DNA of 64,000 nt from Candidatus Uhrbacteria bacterium (GCA_016222815.1 JACRQE010000006.1:124001-188000); one strand, 5' to 3'. Shown: positions 8,938-18,368, numbered from the stretch's first letter. Program-made: numbers and translations. The notes: a model not told the origin generated them from the sequence alone.

Positions 8938-9315
8938 ATGCAAAAAGCGACAGACAAACAGGTCGCACTCCTTGAGAAGTTCGGCATCACCGGATCGTAT
9001 AGCAAGGCCGTGGCCAGCAAGATGATCGAATATATCCTGCGCGGCAACGGGACCGGCGGTGATAACGAGTTCGTACGTGCCGCAAGGTTGCGCACAAAAA
9101 TCGCGACCTACCTGCACCAGAGGGTCAGGTACATAGGCTCCTCAAGGCTGGGTACGGTGACTAGTATATGGCCGCGAAGTTTCCGGGATGTCGCGTTCCT
9201 TAAGAAACTACCGAACAACGAGACGCCATGCATCTTTCAGTGTGCTGTCAGATGGGACGACGGCAAGTCCGGCGGTAATGTCAGTTTGGCGTTCGTCGAG
9301 CCGGTCCAATCCTGA
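8938..9315 (+). CDS. hypothetical protein (125 aa)
   Basis: SD ggaggga before ATG 8938; own promoter. Confidence 0.6.
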   Translation: MQKATDKQVALLEKFGITGSYSKAVASKMIEYILRGNGTGGDNEFVRAARLRTKIATYLHQRVRYIGSSRLGTVTSIWPRSFRDVAFLKKLPNNETPCIFQCAVRWDDGKSGGNVSLAFVEPVQS

Positions 9316-9345
9316 GAAAAGCGCGGGAACTCCACCTGCGCTTTG

Positions 9346-10752
9346 TCATATCTGGGTAATCTTCGCCACCACCTCGACGTGAGGCGTGTGGGGGAAGAGG
9401 TCGAAGGCTTTGATGTCTTCGACTTTATAAATCGTTTTGAATTGCTTGAGTTCCTCGACCAGGCGGTGGTAGTTGCAGGAGACGTAGACGATGGTCGGCG
9501 GTTTCATCTCGAGGATGGTTTTCAATACTTTCGGATGCAGGCCTGAGCGCGGTGGGTCGAGGATGACAGCGTCGGCTGGGACGTCTTTCCATGAGAGGTC
9601 TTCGGCTTTGCCGGCGAAGAATTCACAGCGGTCGGCGACGCCGTTCTGTTTAGCGTTGAACTTGGCGAGTTCGATGGCGGGTTCGTCCAGTTCGAATCCT
9701 TGGACGCGGACGGCGGGGAGATTTTTTGCGAGATAGATGCCGAAGAAACCGAGGCCGCAGTAGAGATCAAGGATATTCTTCTTATTGTCATCCTCCGCGA
9801 AAGCGGGGGATCCGCCGGAGTTTCCCCGGTCAAGCCGTGGAATGACATAAGAGAGGACGCACTTCTGCAATTCCCCAGCCATCAGCGAGTTGGTCTGGAA
9901 AAAAGAATTCGGATGGATACGGTAGCGAATGTCGCCAACGACTTCTTCTAACCACGGTTCGCCGATTAAAGTCTCGAATTTTTGCGCCAGCGAGATGTCG
10001 GTCTGCAGGTTTTGTTCGCCGATGAGGAGCGAGGTGCAGAGGGGGGAGAGACGTTCGCGTAGGGTCGAGGTATGCCTCGCTCGTACACGTTCAAGATCGT
10101 GGACTACGATGACGATAAGGCGTTGCTTCGTGTTTTTGCCTTCACGGACAACGACATAGCGGATATCACCATTGAAGAATTTTGCGTCCCAGGGCTGGAG
10201 GTCAGATTCGCGCATCCAGTCTCGGACGTGCTGGAGGATTTCGCCGGCGCCGTCGTCCAACAGCAGACAGGTTTTAACGTCAACGTATTTGGACCAGGCA
10301 CCGTATTCTTTCAGGCCTATTTCCCCGTTCCACCCGACGGCGTAATCCATGCGGTTGCGGTGGTGAAATTGGATGGGGCAGGGAACAACGGATTGGACAC
10401 GTTCTTCGTGTCCGGATTTTTCGAAAGCCGAGTTAATGGCGTCGCGTTTCAGATCCAGCTGCGCTTCATATCTCAAATGCTGCCACAAACAGCCTCCGCA
10501 GACCCCAGCGTGCGGACAGGGTGCGGCGACACGTTCGGGACTTGGTTTCTCCAGGGTCTCGAGTTTGCAGATTTTTGTGCCGTGGTCGCGTTGGGTGAAG
10601 ATAGCGGTTATTTCGTCACCTTTGGCCGTAAAGGGGATGGCGGCGGTGCCGGCGCCAAGGGTGCTGCCGTCCGTGCCGCGCAACTCGAAGATGCCGCGGC
10701 CTTTGTCGTCATAACTTTCGATGGTCCCTTGGACCCGATGTCCGAATCTCAT
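9346..10752 (-). CDS. 23S rRNA/tRNA (uracil-5-)-methyltransferase, TrmA/RumA family
   Basis: CPHAGVCGGCLWQHL Fe-S motif, LDLYCGLGFFG SAM motif, LDPPRSGLHP and YVSCNYHRL motifs; contains a 20-codon repeat insertion. Confidence 0.92.
   Translation of the reverse strand: MRFGHRVQGTIESYDDKGRGIFELRGTDGSTLGAGTAAIPFTAKGDEITAIFTQRDHGTKICKLETLEKPSPERVAAPCPHAGVCGGCLWQHLRYEAQLDLKRDAINSAFEKSGHEERVQSVVPCPIQFHHRNRMDYAVGWNGEIGLKEYGAWSKYVDVKTCLLLDDGAGEILQHVRDWMRESDLQPWDAKFFNGDIRYVVVREGKNTKQRLIVIVVHDLERVRARHTSTLRERLSPLCTSLLIGEQNLQTDISLAQKFETLIGEPWLEEVVGDIRYRIHPNSFFQTNSLMAGELQKCVLSYVIPRLDRGNSGGSPAFAEDDNKKNILDLYCGLGFFGIYLAKNLPAVRVQGFELDEPAIELAKFNAKQNGVADRCEFFAGKAEDLSWKDVPADAVILDPPRSGLHPKVLKTILEMKPPTIVYVSCNYHRLVEELKQFKTIYKVEDIKAFDLFPHTPHVEVVAKITQI
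9787..9846. repeat. palindromic GTCAT..ATGAC element inside the TrmA-family CDS
   Basis: 60 nt; encodes VIPRLDRGNSGGSPAFAEDD in frame on the minus strand. Confidence 0.85.
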
Positions 10753-10781
10753 GGCGGGAATGTATAGGAAAAATCTGGGTT

Positions 10782-10905
10782 TGTCACTTTCATAACTGAA
10801 AGTAACCAAAGGTTTTGGGGGTCCATGATGCGCTCTCGGTGTAACTGCTTAGCCTCTTTTGCCACCACGCTTACATGGCCCCCCAAGCCCCCATGTCACT
10901 TCAAA
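10782..10905. repeat. ~125-bp structured repeat, copy 1
   Basis: TGTCACTTTCATAACTGAAAGTAACCAAAGGTT..ATGATGCGCTCTCGGTGTAA..ACGCTTA-CATGGCCCCCCA; near-copy at 54894-55018. Confidence 0.85.
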
Positions 10906-10952
10906 CCGAAGTTAGATTTGATTAATCACATAAAGGGCGGTAATTTCTTTGG

Positions 10953-11405
10953 ATGGAACTCCATCTCATCGCGAATGATATCCGGTCGGCGCAGAACGTC
11001 GGGTCGCTTTTGAGGACTTGTGATTCGCTTGGCGTGGACAAGCTTTGGCTTACGGGTTACTCGCCGGAACCGTCGCATCCGCGGGTGGCGAAGACGGCGC
11101 TTGGTGCGGAGAGTTCGGTTGATTGGGAGCAGGCGGTGGACGTCACGAAAGTCATCGCTGGTTTGAGGCGCGACGGATTCAGGATAATCGGGTTGGAATT
11201 GGATCAGCGCGCAGTAGATTTGGCGACGTACGTTCCGCCGGATAAAGTCGCGCTTCTGCTCGGCAACGAGGTCGACGGCATCCCGCCTTCCCTTCGGGCT
11301 TTGTGCGATGAGTTGGTCTACATCGAACAGAATGGGAAAAAAGAATCCATGAACGTCGCGGTGGCAGCCGGGATTGCGGCGTACACGCTCTTGCGTGTAT
11401 CGTAG
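10953..11405 (+). CDS. RNA 2'-O-methyltransferase, SpoU/TrmH family
   Basis: NDIRSAQNVGSLLRTCDSLGVD; LLLGNEVDGIP; MNVAVAAGIAAY. Confidence 0.9.
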   Translation: MELHLIANDIRSAQNVGSLLRTCDSLGVDKLWLTGYSPEPSHPRVAKTALGAESSVDWEQAVDVTKVIAGLRRDGFRIIGLELDQRAVDLATYVPPDKVALLLGNEVDGIPPSLRALCDELVYIEQNGKKESMNVAVAAGIAAYTLLRVS

Positions 11406-11434
11406 GAGCGCATAACCATGCACCCGTACAAAAT

Positions 11435-12157
11435 ATGCCACGAGTATCAATCGTCATACCGACAAAAAACGAAGAAGCGATGCTGCCTAGGCTGATGGAA
11501 AGCATCAAGAACCAGACTTATGATGACTATGAAGTCATCGTCGCGGATGCGCATTCAACGGATAAGACCTGTTCAATCGCGGAAAGTTACGGGGCTAAAT
11601 GCGTGGAAGGTGGCATGCCGGGACCGGGCAGGAACAAGGGGGCTATCGCGGCCAGCGGCGAGATAATCGTTTTTTTCGACGCGGATGTGCTGATGCCGTC
11701 GACACGCTTCCTCCAGGATTGCATCGGAGAGATGGATAAGAAAGGTTTGGACGTGGCGAGTTGCAAGGTCAAGCCCATTTCACGCAAACCCGTGGATAAG
11801 GCCATGCATGAGATCTACAACGCCTACGCGGTGGCGACGGAGAAGATTCGGCCGCATGCTCCGGGTTTCTGCATCCTGGTCAGGCGGCATGCCCACCACG
11901 GCATCAAAGGTTTTGACGAGGAAATCGTCTTGGCCGAAGACCACGACTACGTCCAGCGTGCCAAAAAGGAAGGCCATAAGTTCGGGCTGTTGAAGTCGCA
12001 TCCGATCTCAGTTTCGGTCAGGCGATTGGAGAAGGACGGGAGGTTGGCTTTGGCCATCAAGTATCTGTTCGCGGAACTGCATATCATCACCAGGGGGGCG
12101 ATCAAGAAAGAGTTGTTCGAATATGAGATGGGCGGAGAGGAGAAGAAACCCGAATGA
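11435..12157 (+). CDS. glycosyltransferase family 2
   Basis: VSIVIPTKNEEAMLPRLMESI..DADVL GT-A motifs. Confidence 0.88.
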   Translation: MPRVSIVIPTKNEEAMLPRLMESIKNQTYDDYEVIVADAHSTDKTCSIAESYGAKCVEGGMPGPGRNKGAIAASGEIIVFFDADVLMPSTRFLQDCIGEMDKKGLDVASCKVKPISRKPVDKAMHEIYNAYAVATEKIRPHAPGFCILVRRHAHHGIKGFDEEIVLAEDHDYVQRAKKEGHKFGLLKSHPISVSVRRLEKDGRLALAIKYLFAELHIITRGAIKKELFEYEMGGEEKKPE

Positions 12158-12254
12158 GGCATTCGTCTCCGCGCCTGCGGAACTCGTTACGCATCGTGCT
12201 CGGCGCTCCACTCGAACAGTCCTCGGCTCTGCGACGAAAGCCTCATTCGGGTTT
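12146..12254. repeat. stop-codon hairpin element, copy A
   Basis: AAACCCGAATGAGGCATTCGTC (12146-12167) pairs with GACGAAAGCCTCATTCGGGTTT (12233-12254), one mismatch; core TGCGGAACTCG..CTCGAACAGTCCTC. Confidence 0.85.
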
Positions 12255-12367
12255 GGGTAAGAGGTGGAACTTCGGTTCAGAAATCATTCCCCGCCGTCAG
12301 CTTAGGGAGAGTGGGCGAAGGTAGGCGGTATCGACATTAATTTGAATTTGAAGCATAATCGCGAGAC

Positions 12368-13999
12368 ATGAGTTTGCAGGAAAAACTCCATCGTTTGTGG
12401 CATGGCGAGACGAACGGGCTGACGGCGGCGGCGGTCATCGTCGGTGCTTCGTCTTTGGCGTCCAGGTTGGTTGGCGTGTTGCGCGATCGGGCTTTGGCAT
12501 CGACGTTCGGTGCGGGGCCGGAGTTAGATGCGTATTTCGCCGCTTTTCGCGTGCCGGATTTGCTGTATTCCTTGATAATCATGGGCGCACTCTCTGCAGG
12601 ATTCATCCCGGTCTTCACCGATTACCTGCAGAACAAGGGGGAGAAGGAAGCGTGGAAACTTGCCGAGCAGGTGTTGTCCACGATTGGGTGCTTTACTGCA
12701 GTCGTCTGCGGACTTTTGGCTCTGTTCGCGCCGCAGATCGTGCCGTTGACCGTGCCGGGATTCACCCCTGAACAAACCGCACTGACAGTCCAGGTTTCGC
12801 GCATCATGTTCCTGTCGCCATTCCTGCTCGGCATTTCCGCGGTGATGGGCGGCGTGCTCCAGGCCCTGAAGAGATTTTTGGCTTTTTCACTCGCGCCGAT
12901 TTTCTATAATTTGGGGATAATCTTCGGTACGCTGGTGCTGGCTCCGCGATACGGCGTCACAGGCGTGGCTTGGGGTGTGGCTTTGGGGGCATTCCTGCAT
13001 CTTGCGACGCAGGCTATCGTAGTGTTTCCGTTGGGACTGCGGCATTTCAGGGTGCCGACTCTGGCCGCACCCGGGGTCAGGAGGATTTTGAGGCAGATGG
13101 TGCCGAGGACCTTGAGCCTTGGGTTGACGCAAATCAACTTGGTTTTCCTTTTGGCCATCGCATCATCACTCGGTCTCGGGTCGGTCGCGGTGTTCAATCT
13201 GGCCAATAACCTCCAGTCATTCCCGGTCGGCATCATCGGCATCTCATTCGCCTTGGCCGCCAGTCCGTTTTTGGCGCGGTCCGCGAGCCAGAAAGATTGG
13301 GTCTGCTTCAGGAGCGAGCTTTCATCGGGGCTGACCAAGATAATGTTTTTTATCTTGCCGGCCACGGCTTTGTTCTTTCTGTTGCGCGCACAAGCCGTCC
13401 GTCTGGTGCTGGGCGCCGGAGCATTCGACTGGTCAGATACGATCAGGACGGCGAACGTGCTGGGGCTGTTCGTGCTGTCGCTGTTGCCGCAAGCTCTTGT
13501 GCCGCTGTTGGCCAGAGCATTTTTTTCTCTTGAGAATTCGCGTATCCCGCTCATCGCGAGCGCGGTGGCTGAAGCCGTGAACTTGGCTTTAGCGTTGATG
13601 TTAAAAGATAGGTTCGGCATCCTAGCGCTCGGTATCTCGTTCTCTGTCGGGGCATCATTGAACGCCGTGATTTTATTCGCGTTGCTGCAAAAGCGCGGTC
13701 TGGGCGTTAAGTTCAGGGAGTTCGGTATTTCCCTCCTCAAGACCCTGGCGGCATCAGTGGCCATAATCGGTTTCGGTTGGCCGGTGCGCCAATTCATCGG
13801 TACCGAGTTCCCGCTCACCACTTTTTGGCAGGTGGCTTTGCAGGCCGTAGCCGCCGGGTCCGTGGGAATAACGGGGTTCGTGGTCGTGGCCCACCTGCTC
13901 AAATCTCGGGAAATGATCGAATTCAGGCGCGCGCTCCAAAGTAAACTGTTGCGCCAAAAACCGCAGATTGCGGGGGTTGAGGAAGTTCAGGGGATGTGA
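12368..13999 (+). CDS. murJ: lipid II flippase MurJ (MviN)
   Basis: Polytopic protein with SRLVGVLRDRALASTFGAG..DAYFAAFRVPD N-terminus. Confidence 0.93.
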   Translation: MSLQEKLHRLWHGETNGLTAAAVIVGASSLASRLVGVLRDRALASTFGAGPELDAYFAAFRVPDLLYSLIIMGALSAGFIPVFTDYLQNKGEKEAWKLAEQVLSTIGCFTAVVCGLLALFAPQIVPLTVPGFTPEQTALTVQVSRIMFLSPFLLGISAVMGGVLQALKRFLAFSLAPIFYNLGIIFGTLVLAPRYGVTGVAWGVALGAFLHLATQAIVVFPLGLRHFRVPTLAAPGVRRILRQMVPRTLSLGLTQINLVFLLAIASSLGLGSVAVFNLANNLQSFPVGIIGISFALAASPFLARSASQKDWVCFRSELSSGLTKIMFFILPATALFFLLRAQAVRLVLGAGAFDWSDTIRTANVLGLFVLSLLPQALVPLLARAFFSLENSRIPLIASAVAEAVNLALALMLKDRFGILALGISFSVGASLNAVILFALLQKRGLGVKFREFGISLLKTLAASVAIIGFGWPVRQFIGTEFPLTTFWQVALQAVAAGSVGITGFVVVAHLLKSREMIEFRRALQSKLLRQKPQIAGVEEVQGM

Positions 14000-14090
14000 G
14001 TGCGTCAGGAATCTGTTTTGTTCGTTGCGGAACTCGTCGCTCCGCTCCTCAAACAGTCCTCACTTCACAAAACAGATTCCTGACGCACTC
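13998..14090. repeat. stop-codon hairpin element, copy B
   Basis: 24-bp perfect arms GAGTGCGTCAGGAATCTGTTTTGT (13998-14021) / 14067-14090; core TGCGGAACTCG..CTCAAACAGTCCTC. Confidence 0.9.
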
Positions 14091-14180
14091 GGTTGGGGAA
14101 AGATTTTTTGTCGGTAGGGGGAAAAGTTTCGATAGGAGGGTTCGCTAAGATGATTAAGTGTGGCATAATGTTTCCATAAT

Positions 14181-15167
14181 ATGTCCAAGCATCTCCGTTT
14201 TTTGGTTCTTGTGTGTTTGCTGCCGGCTTTGGGGTTGGGGTGCCTGAAGATCGGGCCGAGGGTGGTCAATGGGCCGGATGGGAACCGGGTCGTGAAAAAA
14301 GAAGATCAAGGTGAGCGTAAAGCACCGACGTTCGATGAACAGTATGAGAGCGCTTCATCGACCGATACTGCCATCATCTTGGAATTAAACGGCGGGCAAG
14401 CCAATTTGATCAGGTCTGGAGTAGAGGTGACGGCGGCTGACGGGGTCGAAATCTCTTCGGGTGACCGTGTGGTCGTCAAATCAGGGGCTGTGTATCTGGT
14501 CTATCCGGATGCCGGGAAGTCGCGGCTCGAAACGGGTACGGATGTGTCGGTTTTGACCGAAGAGAGCCAGAACGGGATTTTCACCGAACTGGAATTGGCG
14601 GCTGGCAGGGTTTGGACCAGATTCGAGCGGCTGCTTGGTTCGGATGAGCAGTATTCAGTAGTGGCGAACGGTGTAGTAGCCACTGTGCGTGGTACGGCTT
14701 TCGGGGTGGCTGTGGATGACGACGGCGTCGATGTCCAAGTCGCGGACCACGAAGTCCAGGTGACGACCGATGAACAGAGCGCAGGCGAAACCGAATTTGC
14801 GGTAGAGCCGGTCAAGTTAAGCGCTGGTGAAGGGTTGAAGATCGCGACGAGGGGATTATTGCTTAAAGACATCAAGGTCCTCAGAAATGCGATCAGGAAA
14901 CTGGGTGAAAACGAACAGATAGCCGAAGGTTTCAAGTTCGGTTCGCTCAGGATCCCGCTGGAAAAGTTGAGGCGCCCTCCGTCAATCCTGCGCCTGAAGG
15001 TGCCGCCGTCGCTTTCACCCAATCTGTTCGATTTACGGCAAAGGATGATGCTGCGCGCCGCAATCCTGAAGTCGACCAGCTCTTTCATGGCTCCTCTGCG
15101 TTCTCCGACAACCACAGAATCGGCTCCGTTGAATATCACTCCGAAAATCGAAGGGCCGAGTTCCTGA
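14181..15167 (+). CDS. FecR-domain lipoprotein
   Basis: Lipobox LGLGC; VSSGDRVVVKSGAVYLVYP..GRVWTRF..ANGVVATVRGTAFGV FecR-like region. Confidence 0.8.
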   Translation: MSKHLRFLVLVCLLPALGLGCLKIGPRVVNGPDGNRVVKKEDQGERKAPTFDEQYESASSTDTAIILELNGGQANLIRSGVEVTAADGVEISSGDRVVVKSGAVYLVYPDAGKSRLETGTDVSVLTEESQNGIFTELELAAGRVWTRFERLLGSDEQYSVVANGVVATVRGTAFGVAVDDDGVDVQVADHEVQVTTDEQSAGETEFAVEPVKLSAGEGLKIATRGLLLKDIKVLRNAIRKLGENEQIAEGFKFGSLRIPLEKLRRPPSILRLKVPPSLSPNLFDLRQRMMLRAAILKSTSSFMAPLRSPTTTESAPLNITPKIEGPSS

Positions 15168-15197
15168 AGAATGCTGTTGTTTGGCTGATGTGAATAG

Positions 15198-15230
15198 AGG
15201 CGGGCTTGAAAGTCCGCCTTTGGCTTTTTT
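15198..15230 (+). terminator. Rho-independent terminator
   Basis: AGGCGGGCTTGAAAGTCCGCCTTTGGCTTTTTT. Confidence 0.65.
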
Positions 15231-15258
15231 CGAGCGCGGCTATTAGACTGTCTGGAGT

Positions 15259-16227
15259 ATGAACGAACCATCTATCGACAAAGTGAAGGCAGTGCCGAAT
15301 CCACTCTTGGAAGGGCCGGAAGAGGTTGAAATCTCGCAGGAAAGGGCGGAGGAACAGGATTCATCGTTCACCTGGGATTCGCACGAGAGCCGAATCACTT
15401 TTGGGGTGAGCGGGGGAAAGACTTACATGAGACTTGTTTTCAGAGGGGAGTTGCCAACTTATATCCCGGAGCAGGAGAGGTCCAAGTTCGTTTCGGGTGA
15501 GGAAGACGGTGAGAAGGTTTTTGTTTACGCGCTCGGCCAAGCCCCTCCGGCGCGCGAGAAGCCGCAGCCAGACGGACGTGAGGCTGTCCGATATTTGGCG
15601 CCGCCGCTCGAAGGCGGTGACGAGCGTGTCCGCGAGACTGACTTAAAACGACTGACAGAATATCTGAAGAGCCATAGGGTCGCGTTCTACACGGGCGCCG
15701 GAATTTCGTTAGCTGCAGGAGTGCATGACATGCAGAGGCTGAAGACGGTTTTGGGAGTGCATGAGATCCAGAGCGCGGAAGATTTCGCGACCAAGGCTTT
15801 GCGGCAGCCTGACGAGCTGATGGAAACATGGCAGGAATTCGTGGACGCGATGTCCAAAGGACCGCCGACTCCGGCGCATCAGGCGTTGGCTGAAATCGCG
15901 AAGAAATTGAAGTGCAAGATATTCACCGAAAACCTGGATCGTCTGCATGAACTTACGGGCATTAGGTCGATCCACGTGGACGCGGCGGAAATTTCCGAAT
16001 CGGTACAGGAGGATTGGATGCGGGGTTTGGACGCTATCGTGACCGTGGGTTTGCGGACTGACGATAACGGTTTATTGGCCTGGTATAAGAAGTTGAATCC
16101 CAAAGGTAAAATCATCGCGATGAACCTTGAACAACCGGTCTATGCCGGAGCCCAGGATTACCTGCTGAAAGGCGACCTGCAGCAGACCGTACCGGAGTTG
16201 GAAAGAACTTTGGTCACTAAGACCTGA
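15259..16227 (+). CDS. divergent SIR2/sirtuin-like protein with N-terminal extension
   Basis: FYTGAGISLAAGV; PTPAHQALAEI; IFTENLDRLHELTG; IHVDA; IAMNLEQP. Confidence 0.65.
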   Translation: MNEPSIDKVKAVPNPLLEGPEEVEISQERAEEQDSSFTWDSHESRITFGVSGGKTYMRLVFRGELPTYIPEQERSKFVSGEEDGEKVFVYALGQAPPAREKPQPDGREAVRYLAPPLEGGDERVRETDLKRLTEYLKSHRVAFYTGAGISLAAGVHDMQRLKTVLGVHEIQSAEDFATKALRQPDELMETWQEFVDAMSKGPPTPAHQALAEIAKKLKCKIFTENLDRLHELTGIRSIHVDAAEISESVQEDWMRGLDAIVTVGLRTDDNGLLAWYKKLNPKGKIIAMNLEQPVYAGAQDYLLKGDLQQTVPELERTLVTKT

Positions 16228-16291
16228 ACCATTGCCAGAAATCGTTTTTTCAGGCAGACTTAGCGTACGAATTACGGAATTCGATACTCTA

Positions 16292-16323
16292 GATTCCCCG
16301 GTTAAACCGTGGAACGACAGATC
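16292..16323. repeat. GATTCCCCGGTTxAACCGTGG palindromic repeat
   Basis: gattccccggttaaaccgtggaacgacagatc just upstream of lepA. Confidence 0.75.
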
Positions 16324-16328
16324 AAAAA

Positions 16329-18143
16329 ATGGACCAGTCGAAAATCAGGAATTTCTGCATAATCGCGCATATTGACCACGGCAAGTCCACGTTGTCGGAC
16401 CGTCTTTTGGAATTGACCGGGACGATCGAGAAACGGCGGATGCAGGCGCAGATGCTCGATACCATGGATTTGGAGCGCGAGCGCGGAATAACCATCAAGC
16501 TCCAGCCGGCGCGCATGAGCTTCAAAGCCAAGGACGGGGAGGAATACCAGCTGAACCTGATCGATACGCCTGGCCATGTGGATTTCAATTACGAAGTGTC
16601 GCGTTCGCTGGCCGCCGTGGAAGGCGCGGTCCTTCTCGTGGATGCGACGCAAGGTGTGCAGGCACAGACCATCGCCAACTTGTATCTGGCATTGGACCAG
16701 GATTTGGCCATCATCCCAGTGCTGAATAAGATTGATTTGCCGAACGCGGAACCGGAACGGAGAGCGGAGGAATTGATGAAGCTCATCGGCTGCAAACGAG
16801 AGGAGATCCTGTCGGTGTCGGGCAAGACCGGAGAGAACGTGCATCTCCTGCTCGAGCGCATAGTGAACGAAGTGCCGCCCCCGTCAGGCGATCCAGCGAA
16901 GCCGTTTCGGGCGCTCATCTTCGATTCCAAATACGACGACTACAAGGGCGTGGTGGCATATGTGCGGGTCATAGACGGAGAATTGAAGCAGACGGAAAAG
17001 GTCAAGTTCCTGGCGACTGGAGCATCAGGTGAAACGCTGGAAGCCGGTTATCTAAAACCGGATTATGTGAACACTCGGCGGATCGCGGCTGGCGAAATCG
17101 GCTATATCGTGTCGGGACTTAAGGAAATCCAAGCGGTACGCGTCGGCGATACGGTGGGAAGGTTGGAGACGGCTGAAGAGACCGAAGTGCTGCCCGGATA
17201 TAAAGAAGTCCATCCCATGGTTTACGCCAGCATTTTCCCGAAGGAAGGGAATGAGTACCAGCGTCTGCGCGAAGCCATGGAAAAGCTCAAGCTGTCTGAT
17301 GCGGCGCTCCAGTTCGAGCCCGAACACTCGGCGGCGCTGGGTTTCGGGTTCCGCTGCGGGCTCTTGGGCATGCTCCATCTCGAGATCGTGCAGGAACGGC
17401 TGCGGCGCGAACATGCGATGGAATTGGTCATCACCACGCCTTCGGTGGCTTACGAGATTACACGGACCGACGGCACGAACGAAACCATAACTTCGCCATT
17501 GGATTACCCGGAGGCGAACTACCTCGAGGAGACGCGCGAGCCGTGGGTGGCGGTGGACATCGTGAGTCCGGCGGATTACATCGGCGGCATCATGACCCTC
17601 ATTTCGGATCGGCGAGGATTATACAAGGCTACGGATTATCTGGATCCGAAGCGCGTGGTCATGCATTACGACATGCCGCTGGCGTCGGTCATCGTGGATT
17701 TCCATGACAAACTCAAAAGCGTGACTTCGGGTTACGGTTCTTTGAGCTACGAGTTCAAGGATTACCGCAAGTCGGATATCGTCCTTTTGGACATCAGCGT
17801 GGCCGAGAAGCGCGTACCGGCTTTTTCGACCCTCCTCCACGAGAGCGAGGCATACCGTCGCGGACGCGAGATAGTCGGCATGCTGAAAGATACTTTGCCG
17901 CGCGCCCAGTTCGTGATCAAGATACAGGCATCCATCGGCGCCAAGATCATCGCATCGGAAAGGATTTCCGCCTTCCGCAAGGATGTGACCGGTTATTTGT
18001 ACGGAGGCGACGTGACGCGTAAAATGAAATTGTTGCAGAAGCAGAAGAAAGGCAAACAACGTATGATGAGCATGGGAGCAGGCTCGGTCGAGATACCCCC
18101 GGATACTTTCATTAAAGTCTTAAGGAGAGGGGAGAGGGAATAA
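16329..18143 (+). CDS. lepA: elongation factor 4 (LepA)
   Basis: IAHIDHGKSTLSDRLLE, DTPGHVDF, NKIDLP, full length 604 aa. Confidence 0.97.
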   Translation: MDQSKIRNFCIIAHIDHGKSTLSDRLLELTGTIEKRRMQAQMLDTMDLERERGITIKLQPARMSFKAKDGEEYQLNLIDTPGHVDFNYEVSRSLAAVEGAVLLVDATQGVQAQTIANLYLALDQDLAIIPVLNKIDLPNAEPERRAEELMKLIGCKREEILSVSGKTGENVHLLLERIVNEVPPPSGDPAKPFRALIFDSKYDDYKGVVAYVRVIDGELKQTEKVKFLATGASGETLEAGYLKPDYVNTRRIAAGEIGYIVSGLKEIQAVRVGDTVGRLETAEETEVLPGYKEVHPMVYASIFPKEGNEYQRLREAMEKLKLSDAALQFEPEHSAALGFGFRCGLLGMLHLEIVQERLRREHAMELVITTPSVAYEITRTDGTNETITSPLDYPEANYLEETREPWVAVDIVSPADYIGGIMTLISDRRGLYKATDYLDPKRVVMHYDMPLASVIVDFHDKLKSVTSGYGSLSYEFKDYRKSDIVLLDISVAEKRVPAFSTLLHESEAYRRGREIVGMLKDTLPRAQFVIKIQASIGAKIIASERISAFRKDVTGYLYGGDVTRKMKLLQKQKKGKQRMMSMGAGSVEIPPDTFIKVLRRGERE

Positions 18144-18145
18144 AT

Positions 18146-18244
18146 ATGAAACGCAAGACATTCAAAAAAATTTGGAAGGTGCTGATAGGTTTCGTCGCCT
18201 TCTCTACAGTTTTCTTTTTGATAGCTCCGTTCATCCAGAATTAA
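18146..18244 (+). CDS. small single-pass membrane protein (32 aa)
   Basis: MKRKTFKKIWKVLIGFVAFSTVFFLIAPFIQN; 2 nt after the lepA stop with purine-rich SD inside the lepA end. Confidence 0.55.
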   Translation: MKRKTFKKIWKVLIGFVAFSTVFFLIAPFIQN

Positions 18245-18368
18245 AACGTGGTCAGTTTATCCACAAGCGACGAGAGCTTGTAGGATTTTTTAGTTGTGTT
18301 AGCGGTATAGACAGGTGCAGGACGTTCGGAAGAGTACCGGATGTCCTTTTGAAAAACGGAGGCCTGTC

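Noticed and set aside
10825-11013. 62-aa plus-strand ORF at 10825
   Set aside because: It lies in the structured repeat 10782-10905 and overlaps the spoU start; no coding support.
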